From: Glutamicibacter uratoxydans
GTDB lineage: Bacteria; Actinomycetota; Actinomycetes; Actinomycetales; Micrococcaceae
NCBI RefSeq assembly: GCF_006539925.1
Contig: NZ_BJNY01000011.1
Location: forward strand, 1-64,000
Reading direction: 5' to 3'
DNA length: 64,000 nucleotides
The notes beneath the pieces were generated by a model, which saw nothing but the letters and a program-made list of their open reading frames with translations, was not told the DNA's origin and did no database searches. Below, piece by piece: positions 37,441 to 46,205 of the stretch. Each line of letters opens with the position of its first letter. Positions within the stretch are counted from its first letter, which is position 1. The translations under genes and the position numbers were made by a program.

Positions 37441-37463
37441 TGGGATCCCGATTTGGGATCCCA
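37441..37463. promoter_or_regulatory. Twin GGGATCCC palindromes, candidate GntR operator
   Basis: TGGGATCCC, then a GATTT spacer, then GGGATCCCA: two copies of the same palindrome spaced 13 bases apart, together also forming an inverted repeat. They lie about 90 bases before the MFS gene that opens the catabolic island and encodes, next in line, a GntR regulator. Confidence 0.65.
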
Positions 37464-37550
37464 TTAACCCGGTGGTTGTGTTCGGCAGCGCGCGCATTGT
37501 CTAGGCCAGCACTCGCACCATCGTCTGAATGACAAAGGACATCCCCACTC

Positions 37551-38879
37551 ATGACTACGCAAAACAGTGCGGCAACGGCCACCGAGGCCGAAGCCACTCG
37601 CTCTGGCCGCGGGCGCGCAACAAGAACCCGCTGGCATCTGTTCTTCCTGCTGCTGGTTCTGGTCACCGTCAATTACGTAGACCGCGGATCCATCTCGGTG
37701 GCGCTGCCGCTGATCCGCCAAGAATTCAATATGCCTCCGGAACTGGTAGGCCTTCTGCTCTCGGCGTTCTTCTGGACCTACGCGCTGATGCAGGTTCCGG
37801 TGGGCTGGCTGATCGACAAGTTCGGACCACGCAAGATGTTTACCGCCTCCTGCGTCGGCTGGGGAGCCGCCACTGCCGCCTCGGGCCTGGCCGGCGGATT
37901 CATGTCCATGTTCATTGCACGCCTGGGCATCGGCGTTACCGAGGCAGGCGTCATGCCCGCCGGCGGCAAGCTCAACGCGCTGTGGATGCCAGCCAGCGAG
38001 CGCGGCCGCGGCGCAACGATTCTCGACGCCGGCGCACCGCTGGGCGCAGGCATCGGCGGCATCGCCATCGCCGGGCTGATCGCCGCCACCGGCTCCTGGC
38101 GCTGGGCCTTCATCATTGCCGGCGCCGCGACGGTGCTGCTCGGCGCAGCGGTGTGGTGGTTCGTCCGCGACAACCCCCGCAGCCACCCAAAGGTCAACGA
38201 GGCAGAGGCTGAGTACATCGAAGCGGCCCACCGTGCAGAGGACGCCGCCACTGACGGGGCCGAAGGCACCGGCAAGCTGCGCAACTACCTGAAGTACCGT
38301 TCCTTCTGGTCCATGTGCTTTGGCTGGTTCGGCTTCAACGGGGTCTTCTACGGCCTGCTGACCTGGGGTCCGCTGTACCTGTCGGAAGCCAAGGGCTTCG
38401 ACCTGAAGGAAATCGGCTGGTCCACCTTCGTGATTTTCGGAGCAGGCTTCGTCGGAGAAATCCTCGGCGGCATGATGGCCGACAAGCTGCAGGTCAAGGG
38501 ATTCGGGACCAACAAGGTCATGCGCAGCATGCTCGGCTTCTCCGCCCTGATGGTCACCCTGGGCCTGGTGGGAACCACCATCATCGCCGACCCGATCACC
38601 GCAGTGGTGCTGCTGTCCACCGTGCTGTTCTTCCTGCGCTGGGTAGGCCTGTTCTGGGCAGTACCGGCAACCCTGGGCGGCCGCAAAAACGCCGGCGTGC
38701 TGGGCGGGGCGATGAACCTCTCCGGCAATATCGCCGGCTTCCTCACCCCGATCATCGTCGGCCTGATCGTGGGCGCCACCGGCGGCTACACCTGGGCCCT
38801 GCTGTACTTCGTCGGCTCCGCGGTAGTGATGGGCATCGCCGTCATCAGCCTGGACTACAGCAAGCGGCTGGCAATCTAA
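37551..38879 (+). CDS. MFS transporter, anion:cation symporter-like
   Basis: A 442-residue, 12-helix permease. RWHLFFLLLVLVTVNYVDRGSISVALP near residues 27-53 and WLIDKFGPRKMF near 86-97 match the ACS family of the major facilitator superfamily, which carries organic anions such as hexuronates, phthalate, tartrate, allantoate and related compounds. An AAGGA site precedes ATG 37551. It opens a gene run with a GntR regulator, an amidohydrolase and racemase-fold proteins, so it probably imports the compound the island degrades. Confidence 0.87.
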   Translation: MTTQNSAATATEAEATRSGRGRATRTRWHLFFLLLVLVTVNYVDRGSISVALPLIRQEFNMPPELVGLLLSAFFWTYALMQVPVGWLIDKFGPRKMFTASCVGWGAATAASGLAGGFMSMFIARLGIGVTEAGVMPAGGKLNALWMPASERGRGATILDAGAPLGAGIGGIAIAGLIAATGSWRWAFIIAGAATVLLGAAVWWFVRDNPRSHPKVNEAEAEYIEAAHRAEDAATDGAEGTGKLRNYLKYRSFWSMCFGWFGFNGVFYGLLTWGPLYLSEAKGFDLKEIGWSTFVIFGAGFVGEILGGMMADKLQVKGFGTNKVMRSMLGFSALMVTLGLVGTTIIADPITAVVLLSTVLFFLRWVGLFWAVPATLGGRKNAGVLGGAMNLSGNIAGFLTPIIVGLIVGATGGYTWALLYFVGSAVVMGIAVISLDYSKRLAI

Positions 38880-38909
38880 GAAAACACCAAAGCAAGACAA
38901 GGAATCACC

Positions 38910-39575
38910 ATGACCGTGGCGGATCTGAACAAACCCCAACCCCTGCGCGAACAGGTGCGCGACACCATCCGGCAGCGCATCTTCGACGGCTACTATGTGC
39001 CAGGCACCCGGCTGATCGAAAGGTCCCTGGCCGAGGAGTTCACCGTTTCGCGCCTTCCGGTGCGCGAAGCGCTGCGCATGCTGCGCCAGGAGGGGCTGGT
39101 CGTTGAAAAGGACCGCCGCGGTTCCATGGTTTCCTCGCTCACCGATAAGGACGTGCGCGACCTGTTCGACCTGCGCACCGCACTGGAGGTGCTCGCCTGC
39201 AGGCTGGCGGCGCAGCGCGCGAGCGACCAGGAGCTGGAAGAGCTTAATGAGCTGCTCACCGCGGCCCGCTCGCAGCTGGAAGCTGGGCGGCAGGCAACGG
39301 CGCAGCGGATCAACAGCGAATTCCACGACAGGGTCATCGACCTGGCGGACAATGACCAGCTCTCCCAGGTGCTCAAGCCCCTGGCGGGCAGGCTGCACTG
39401 GATCTTCAGGCACGTGGACGACCTGGGCGAGCTCATCGACGAGCACTTTGCCCTGCTGGCCGCCATCGCCAGCCGCGACCCGGAAGCCGCCGGAGCCGCC
39501 TCCGCCGAACACATCGCCAAATACCGGGCCCAGTTCCCGGACCTGCACGCACTCTACTCACAGGACAAATCGTGA
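38910..39575 (+). CDS. GntR family transcriptional regulator (FCD type)
   Basis: A 221-residue regulator. The N-terminal winged helix includes LREQVRDTIRQRIFDGYYVPGTRLIERSLAEEFTVSRLPVREALRMLRQEGLV; the C-terminal helical FCD domain (DLFDLRTALEVLACRLAA, then FHDRVIDLADN with a metal-ligand His pattern) would bind a small organic acid. It is second in the island and overlaps the next gene by four bases. The twin palindromes at 37441-37463 are its likely operator. Confidence 0.9.
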   Translation: MTVADLNKPQPLREQVRDTIRQRIFDGYYVPGTRLIERSLAEEFTVSRLPVREALRMLRQEGLVVEKDRRGSMVSSLTDKDVRDLFDLRTALEVLACRLAAQRASDQELEELNELLTAARSQLEAGRQATAQRINSEFHDRVIDLADNDQLSQVLKPLAGRLHWIFRHVDDLGELIDEHFALLAAIASRDPEAAGAASAEHIAKYRAQFPDLHALYSQDKS

Positions 39576-40360
39576 AACTGCTAGTGATCAACCCCAATAT
39601 CTCCCAGGACGTCAGCGCCCTGATCGCCGCGGAGGCGCAGCGGTCCATGGCCCCGGGCACGCAGCTGGTCATGGCCACCGCCGCTTCCGGCATGGAGTAC
39701 ATTGAAACCCGCTTCGAATCCCTGCTCGCCGCGCCCGCGGTGGCCCAGGCGATGGCGCAGACCCCCGACGCCGACGCCGTGGTGGTCGCCGCCTTCGGCG
39801 ATCCCGGCCTGCCTGCCCTGAAAGAAATCTCCGGCGTCCCGGTCATCGGGATCACCGAGGCTGCCCTGGCCGCCGCGGCGCTGATGGGCAAGTGCTTCTC
39901 CATCATCGCGATCTCCGACCGCATCACCGCCTGGTACCGCGACTGCGTTGAATACAACGGCTACCTGCCGCGGCTGGCCTCCATCCACCACCTGCGCGAC
40001 AAGCTGAATTCCATCGGCTCGGTGGCCGAGGACTTCTCCGAAAAGCTCGTGGAGCTTGCCAACCAGGCGGTGCACGAGGACGGTGCGGATGTCATCATCC
40101 TGGCCGGGGCTCCGCTGGCAGGGCTGGCCCGGGAGGTCGCAGGACGCATCCCGGTACCGGTGATCGACGGGATCGCCGCCGGAGTGCGCTTCGCCCAGTC
40201 GCTGGCAGCTATGGATACCGGTTCCCACCGCGCAGGCTCGCTCACCGCCCCTCCGGCCAAGCCGCGCCAGGGCCTGGATCCGGACCTCGATGCACTGATC
40301 TCTTCCCGCCAGCACGCCGTCGCGGCCGCCGGCACCCCAATTGCAGGAGCACACTCATGA
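39572..40360 (+). CDS. Asp/Glu/hydantoin racemase superfamily protein, catalytic cysteines absent
   Basis: A 262-residue cytoplasmic protein with the fold of hydantoin/allantoin racemases (MKLLVINPN at the start, VVVAAFGDPGL at 70-80, DVIILAGAPLAGLA at 173-186). In characterised members the positions before FGDPGL and inside the second LGCAG-like motif are the catalytic Cys pair. Here they read Ala74 (codon GCC at 39791) and Gly179, so ordinary two-base racemisation looks impossible; the remaining cysteines (108, 125) are elsewhere. Start GTG 39572 overlaps the GntR stop (GTGA); its own stop overlaps the amidohydrolase start. Function may be binding, decarboxylation or another chemistry. Confidence 0.82.
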   Translation: MKLLVINPNISQDVSALIAAEAQRSMAPGTQLVMATAASGMEYIETRFESLLAAPAVAQAMAQTPDADAVVVAAFGDPGLPALKEISGVPVIGITEAALAAAALMGKCFSIIAISDRITAWYRDCVEYNGYLPRLASIHHLRDKLNSIGSVAEDFSEKLVELANQAVHEDGADVIILAGAPLAGLAREVAGRIPVPVIDGIAAGVRFAQSLAAMDTGSHRAGSLTAPPAKPRQGLDPDLDALISSRQHAVAAAGTPIAGAHS

Positions 40361-41799
40361 GCGCCGACCTGGTCATCACCTCGGTACTGATCGCCAACGC
40401 AGATTCCCGCCGCGCCGGCCACGTGGTCGTTGCCGACGGGCGGATCAGCCGGATCCTCGATGCCCACCAGCCGGTGCCAGAAGCCGCGCGCATCATCGAC
40501 GGCACCGGTAAGATCCTGATCCCCGGCGGCGTGGACGGGCACTGCCACATCGCCCAGGTCACCGGGGCTTGGCGGACCAAGGACGACTATGCGGTGACAA
40601 CGCTGGCCGCCCTGGCCGGCGGCACCACCACCGTGATGGACTTCGGCATCCCCGCGCACGCTGGCGAAACCCCGCTGGCCGCCGCCGAAGCCAAACTCGC
40701 GATGATCGCCGAAGCGCGCTGCGATGTGGGCCTGCACGCATCGGTCATCGACTGGGACGAAAGCACCGCCGGCCAGCTGGCGGCCCTGGCCGAGCGCGGC
40801 ATCCGCTCGGTCAAGCTCTACACCACCAACCGCGGCTCGACGATGGCTTCCATGGACACCATCGTGAAGGTGCTGCGCGAAATGGCCAAGCTCGATGGGC
40901 TGTCCTATGTGCATGCCGAGCATGATGCGCTGGTGGTCGACGCCACCGACCGCCAGGCCGCCACCGGGCAGATCGGCATTGAAACCCTGCCAGGTACCCG
41001 CCCCGAGCTGGCCGAGGAAGCCAGCGTGCGCGAGGTGCTGGCGGTGGCCGAATACACCGGCGCCCCGGTCTACTTTGTGCACCAGTCCACCCCCGGTGCG
41101 GTGGACCTGGTCTCCGAAGCCAAGAGGCGCGGCCTGCGGGCCTACTCGGAAACCTGCCCGCACTACGTGGCCCTGCACGACGGCGTCTACAACGGCCCGC
41201 TGCCCGAGTTCTACGCCTGCTGCCCGCCGATGCGCGATGAGAAGACCATGCTGGCGCTGCGCGCCAAGCTCAACGACGGCAGCATCGACACCATCGCCTC
41301 CGACCACTCCTGCTATGACCTGAACCAGAAGCGCGAGCGCAGTGACGACCTGCGGCTGATGCCGCACGGCCTGCCCGGGGTGGAAACGCGGCTCCCGGTG
41401 ACCTTCACCCATATGGTGGGCAAGAACCTGGAAGGCCTGGAGCGCTTCGTCGAGGTCTTCTCCACCGCGCCGGCGCGACTGAATGCCCTCGCCGGCAAGG
41501 GAAGCATCGCCGAAGGCTTCGATGCAGACCTGGTGCTCATCGACCCTGCGGCCAGCGCCGCGGTGGACGAGGTGCCGCTGCACATGGGCACCGACTTCTC
41601 GCCCTTCACCGGGCACACGCTGCGCGGCTGGCCGCAGGTAGTCATCTCCGCCGGTCAGGTGGTGCGCGACGAGCACGGCGTGCATGACCCAGGTCCGGTG
41701 GGTCGATTCATCGAACAGCAGCCATTCAGCCAGAGCCTTGCCTGGCCAGCCCTCGGGGCCGCCCGCCCTGTCGAAGCGCATCCAGTCGAAGCCCGCTAG
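40357..41799 (+). CDS. Dihydropyrimidinase/hydantoinase-type amidohydrolase
   Basis: A 480-residue cyclic amidase of the amidohydrolase superfamily that would open a ring such as a hydantoin, dihydropyrimidine or allantoin. The binuclear metal site is complete by eye: GHCH (His62, His64), the carbamylated Lys in VKLYTT (near 153), VHAEH (near 186), a later His in SETCPHY, and the Asp of ASDHSCYD (near 313). ATG 40357 overlaps the preceding stop (ATGA). Substrate cannot be fixed between hydantoin- and pyrimidine-like rings. Confidence 0.88.
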   Translation: MSADLVITSVLIANADSRRAGHVVVADGRISRILDAHQPVPEAARIIDGTGKILIPGGVDGHCHIAQVTGAWRTKDDYAVTTLAALAGGTTTVMDFGIPAHAGETPLAAAEAKLAMIAEARCDVGLHASVIDWDESTAGQLAALAERGIRSVKLYTTNRGSTMASMDTIVKVLREMAKLDGLSYVHAEHDALVVDATDRQAATGQIGIETLPGTRPELAEEASVREVLAVAEYTGAPVYFVHQSTPGAVDLVSEAKRRGLRAYSETCPHYVALHDGVYNGPLPEFYACCPPMRDEKTMLALRAKLNDGSIDTIASDHSCYDLNQKRERSDDLRLMPHGLPGVETRLPVTFTHMVGKNLEGLERFVEVFSTAPARLNALAGKGSIAEGFDADLVLIDPAASAAVDEVPLHMGTDFSPFTGHTLRGWPQVVISAGQVVRDEHGVHDPGPVGRFIEQQPFSQSLAWPALGAARPVEAHPVEAR

Positions 41800-41816
41800 C
41801 ACCAAGGAACACCACC

Positions 41817-42584
41817 ATGATCACCAACTCAGTAATGAGCCAAGCTCCCGGAGCGATCAGCCAGACCCGGCCGGTACGCCTGGGCATGATCGTCCCGTCT
41901 TCCAATACCTGCCTTGAACCGCAGAGCTACCGCATGTTGGCTGACAGGGAAGATGTCACCATGCACTCGACCCGCATTCCGGTCACCCGCATCGCCCTGG
42001 ACGGCGGCAGCGACAAGCAGTTCGAGACGCAGACCATGGCTGACGCGGCGGCGCTGCTGGCCACCGCGGACACCGACGTCATCGCCTGGAACGGCACCAG
42101 TGGATCCTGGTTGGGAGTGGAGCACGACGAGCAGATCGCCAGGGTGATCACCGAAGCCACCGGCGTTCGGGCCACCACCAGCACCATTGCCTATCTGGAA
42201 GCTTTCCGGCGCTTCGGGCTCAAGCGCATCGCCTTGCTGACCCCATACACGCAGGATGTCAACGAGAAGATCGCCGCCAGCTATGCTGCGCACGGGATCC
42301 AGATCACCGGTTCCCACCACTGGTCCCTGAGCGACAACGAATCATTTGCCAGGGTGCGGGCAGAAGACCTCGTCGAGCCCTCGCGCAGGCTTCTGGAAGA
42401 CAAGCCCGACGCGTTGATCTACCTGTGCACCAACCTGTATGGGGCGCCTGCCGTGCAGCAGCTGGAAGCCGAATTCGGCATCCCGGTGCTTGATTCGGTA
42501 GCCGTGACCTTGTGGCATGCGCTGCTGCTGGCGCAGGCGCCGCTGCTTGACGAAAAATGGGGCAAGCTGCTGGCTACGGCCTAG
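41817..42584 (+). CDS. Maleate isomerase/arylmalonate decarboxylase-like protein
   Basis: A 255-residue protein of the Asp/Glu-racemase superfamily. VPSSNT near residues 26-31 and IYLCTNLYG near 201-209 match maleate cis-trans isomerases, with Cys204 as the second catalytic cysteine. The first catalytic position reads WNGTSGS (Gly93), where racemases and maleate isomerases have Cys. Gly followed by Thr-Ser at the first site and a single Cys at the second is the pattern of arylmalonate decarboxylase. It starts 17 bases after the amidohydrolase gene and ends the operon at a strong hairpin. A decarboxylating or single-Cys activity on a malonate-like intermediate is an inference. Confidence 0.8.
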   Translation: MITNSVMSQAPGAISQTRPVRLGMIVPSSNTCLEPQSYRMLADREDVTMHSTRIPVTRIALDGGSDKQFETQTMADAAALLATADTDVIAWNGTSGSWLGVEHDEQIARVITEATGVRATTSTIAYLEAFRRFGLKRIALLTPYTQDVNEKIAASYAAHGIQITGSHHWSLSDNESFARVRAEDLVEPSRRLLEDKPDALIYLCTNLYGAPAVQQLEAEFGIPVLDSVAVTLWHALLLAQAPLLDEKWGKLLATA

Positions 42585-42598
42585 CCCTATTGCTGGAG

Positions 42599-42635
42599 GC
42601 AAGCCGGCATCCGAGATTCTCGGATGCCGGCTTGC
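42599..42635 (+). terminator. Terminator ending the catabolic operon
   Basis: An 18-bp perfect inverted repeat (42599-42616 with 42618-42635), with effectively a GATTC loop, starts 14 bases after the last gene. No long T-run. Confidence 0.8.
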
Positions 42636-42745
42636 AGCGGTTAATGCATGTTTTCGCACCAGGTTTTTCGCATCAGCTGAATGGGGAGTACCGGTGTGAC
42701 CGACGAGATAATGACAGTAACCCGCGTTAATCGTATGCTGAATAC

Positions 42746-43336
42746 ATGGCACGCAATCCACTGTCCCAGCAAGCACTCCTTGAGATGTCGCGCAACTGCG
42801 CGGCGGTGCTCAACGAGGTTGGCGTTGACGCGTCCACTGCCCAATTGGTGGCGGCGGCAGGTGTTTCCGAGCGCACCTTTTTCAGGTACTTTCCGATGAA
42901 GGCCGACTGCCTGAGGCCGATTATGGAAGACGGCTACCTGCGCTTTGTTTCTGCGGTGCAGGACAACTGCGGGGCGGGGGAGTCCACTGATCTGCTGGAG
43001 ATCGTCTGCTCGGCATTTATCGCCGCCTATGGGCACGGAGAAGACGGGCTGGACCAGCGCTTCCTGGAGCTGATCACCTCAGCCGAAATTTATCGCCGGT
43101 TGTGGCTTGCCATCAACGAAGAAACCATGCAGGCACTCTATGCACCCATGTCCCAGGTGCTGGGCCTGCCCGAAGACCACATCGACGTGCGCATCGCCGC
43201 CGATGCAGCGACCCGGCTCGCGGTCGAGTCAATCCGCCTGATGGCGTTGTACTCGCTCAGTGCCCACCAGGCCGCAACCCAAGTGGCCGACGCGCTGCGC
43301 CGGCATCCGTTGATGCGCCCCGCGGCGCATCGCTAG
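42746..43336 (+). CDS. TetR family transcriptional regulator
   Basis: A 196-residue regulator: STAQLVAAAGVSERTFFRYFPMKADCL (about residues 31-57) is the DNA-recognition helix-turn-helix, and a helical ligand domain follows. ATG 42746 has no strong ribosome site. The SDR gene follows by 16 bases and is probably co-transcribed, so the regulator likely responds to the substrate of that dehydrogenase. It sits between the catabolic operon terminator and the SDR gene. Confidence 0.85.
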   Translation: MARNPLSQQALLEMSRNCAAVLNEVGVDASTAQLVAAAGVSERTFFRYFPMKADCLRPIMEDGYLRFVSAVQDNCGAGESTDLLEIVCSAFIAAYGHGEDGLDQRFLELITSAEIYRRLWLAINEETMQALYAPMSQVLGLPEDHIDVRIAADAATRLAVESIRLMALYSLSAHQAATQVADALRRHPLMRPAAHR

Positions 43337-43349
43337 ATTCAAGGAGTAG

Positions 43350-44117
<768 letters not shown>

Positions 44118-44136
44118 TCCACTAGTCGTCCACTGA

Positions 44137-44185
44137 AAATAGGCCCTTGGCACTTCTCCACTGGAGAAATGCCAAGGGCCTATTT
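44137..44185. terminator. Bidirectional terminator between SDR and ankyrin genes
   Basis: A 16-bp stem (44137-44152 with 44170-44185) plus inner pairing TTCTCC/GGAGAA, A-rich on the left and T-rich on the right, between converging genes. Confidence 0.88.
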
Positions 44186-44205
44186 GGCGAGTAAAACCTG
44201 CCTTT

Positions 44206-44805
44206 CTAGAGGAAGCGGTTTAACACCTCAACGAGCTTCGTGTGCCCATGCGATACCGCCAGTTCCTGTGGGGTGCACCCCTCGCCGTCTGCCAGCAGGG
44301 GATCGGCGCCTCGCTCCAGCAGCAGCTGCACCGTGCGCACATAGCGCTCGCTGCCATCGCCCAGGATGATCGCTTCGATCAATGCGGTCCAATTCAACTT
44401 ATTGACGTGGTTGACCTCAAGGCCCGCATCAAGCAGGCGTTCGACGGTGTCGACCAGGCCGCGCTCGCTGGCGGGAATCAGCGCGGTGCCTCCGTAGCGG
44501 TTGGTGCTGTAGATATCTGCACCGGCCTGCAGCGAGGCTTCAAGGATTTCGCTCATTCCGCGCGCGCCCGCATAGAGGTACGTTGAATCCTTAATATGAT
44601 CCTTGGCGTTGACATCTGATCCTGCCCGGATCAATTCAAGTGCTGCGTCGGTCTGGCCGGACTTGGTGCAGGCCAGCAGCGGCGTCATGCCCTGCGCGTT
44701 ACGGGATTCGAGATCTGCGCCGTTGGCAATTGCCACTTGAACTTCCTTTAGATCATTTGACTGAACGGCTGCCCACAGCTGCCGCGTCGCTTGGCTTGAT
44801 GACAT
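44206..44805 (-). CDS. Ankyrin-repeat protein (cytoplasmic paralogue)
   Basis: A 199-residue protein made almost entirely of ankyrin repeats (GADLESRNAQGMTPLLA, SDVNAKDHIKDSTYLYAG, TNRYGGTALIPASERG, GADPLLADGEGCTPQELA) with no signal peptide. It aligns with the lipoprotein at 35340-36107 along its whole repeat region, sharing phrases such as TNRYGGTALIPA and DVNAKD. It probably binds a protein partner in the cytoplasm. A GGGGG ribosome site precedes the ATG at 44805. A palindrome at 44840-44853 lies in its promoter. Confidence 0.85.
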   Translation of the reverse strand: MSSSQATRQLWAAVQSNDLKEVQVAIANGADLESRNAQGMTPLLACTKSGQTDAALELIRAGSDVNAKDHIKDSTYLYAGARGMSEILEASLQAGADIYSTNRYGGTALIPASERGLVDTVERLLDAGLEVNHVNKLNWTALIEAIILGDGSERYVRTVQLLLERGADPLLADGEGCTPQELAVSHGHTKLVEVLNRFL

Positions 44806-44839
44806 GATGCCCCCATCGCTGAACTCAACTTGTTGCTAG

Positions 44840-44853
44840 AATGGTATACCATT
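44840..44853. promoter_or_regulatory. Perfect 14-bp palindrome, candidate operator
   Basis: AATGGTATACCATT is perfectly symmetric and lies between the divergent ankyrin (44805) and MFS (44904) starts. The GGTATACC core fits the general half-site pattern of FCD-type GntR regulators, but it differs from the GGGATCCC sites at 37441. It overlaps where promoters for both genes should be. Confidence 0.6.
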
Positions 44854-44903
44854 ATTGGGTAATTGGATCAGATGTAGCGGCGGCGGAAGGCTGAACAGCG
44901 TTG

Positions 44904-46189
44904 ATGAGGCAGAAAACTGAGAGCCGGAATTTCTTCAAGGCAGCCTTCTCATCGGTGATCACCAGCCGGGATTTCCGTTTCGTCTGGTTTTCCAATGTCT
45001 TTTTTTCAGTGGGCTGTGGACCCAAACCCTAGTGCTCGGCTGGATGGCATTCGAGATGACCGGGTCCGAATTCCTCGTCGCATTATTTACCTCAGCGCGC
45101 CTGGCGCCCATGGTGCTCGGACCGATTGCCGGAGCCTTTGCCGATAAACTCAACAAGATCCATCTGCTGATGGCGGCCTGCGGCTGGGCGGCCGTGGCAA
45201 TTTCAGTGGTCGCCGTGCTCGCCGGGGTAGGGGCCCTTGAATACTGGGGGCTGGTTGTTGCAGGGTTGGCCATCGGCATGGCACAGTCGCCATCCCAGCC
45301 GGCGCGAGGTGCGCTGGTTGCCGAGCTGGTTCCGGCCAAAGAGCTGTCCAATGCCAACGCACTGAACGCCCTGGCCCTGAACATGACCCAGGTGGTGGGT
45401 CCCGGAATTGGCGGCGTCATGATCGCCACCCTGGGTGCACCCGCCGCGTTGTGGGTTTCCACCAGCTGGTACGTGCTCTCGCTGCTGATGCTTGTCCCGC
45501 TGCGCAAGCGCGAGTCTCCTGGCGCACCTGAGGAACATGGATCGATGATGGTGCTGATCATCGACGGGCTGAAGCTTGTCGGGCGAAACCGCCTCGCCGT
45601 GGGCGTGCTGCTGGTGACCTTCAGCGCCAACGCGCTGCTGTGGCCGGTCTATCAGAGCTTCATGCCGATCTTCGCCGAACAGCGCCTGCATCTGGACGCT
45701 GCAGGTCTGGGCGCCATGCTGATGGCGGCGGGCATCGGCGGACTGCTGGGTTCCATCGCCATCGCGGCGCTGGGAGATTTCAAATTTAAGGGTGCACTGT
45801 TTGTCTACGGAACCATGGTGTGGGCGGCGCTGTGGGCGGTCTTTGCCTTCCTGACCGACGTTCCCATGGCTTTTGTTGTCCTGTGCCTGATCGGCTTTTC
45901 CTCGGCGGCCTTCGGCGTCCTTCAGACCACACTGCTGCTGATTGTCACCCCGCCGGTACTCCACGGCCGAGTCATGGGAATCCAGGAGCTTGCCATCGGC
46001 ATCATGCCCATTGCCACCTTGGCACTGGGTGCAGCTGCTGAAGGCATCGGTGTTGCGCTCACTACTTTTATCGCCGCAGTGCTGCTGGTCTTCGTGCTGG
46101 GATTGCTGATCATGATGACCCCCGCCATCACCAAGATCGGGCGCCAGGCCAGCGGCGAGCTGGTGGAAACTACGGCGGTGAGCTCTTAG
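44904..46189 (+). pseudogene. MFS transporter interrupted by a -1 frameshift at a T7 run
   Basis: The N-terminal part from ATG 44904 (MRQKTESRNFFKAAF, then ITSRDFRFVWFSNV) stops at TAG 45030-45032. The remainder, open from about 45005 to 46189, continues in the -1 frame as FSGLWTQTLVLGWMAFEMTGSEF and about ten further helices. Read through with one extra base, or a -1 slip at the seven T residues 45000-45006, it gives about 428 residues of normal MFS_3-type exporter. Either the gene is inactivated or phase-variable, the ribosome slips, or the assembly lost a base. A GTG at 45032 could restart translation but would omit the first helix. Confidence 0.8.
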
Positions 46190-46205
46190 CGCTGGGCTTT
46201 GAGCT

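Noticed and set aside
39961-41805. Long minus-strand open frame (about 614 codons) opposite the amidohydrolase
   Set aside because: Antisense shadow; the plus strand encodes a complete metal-binding amidohydrolase with overlapping neighbours.
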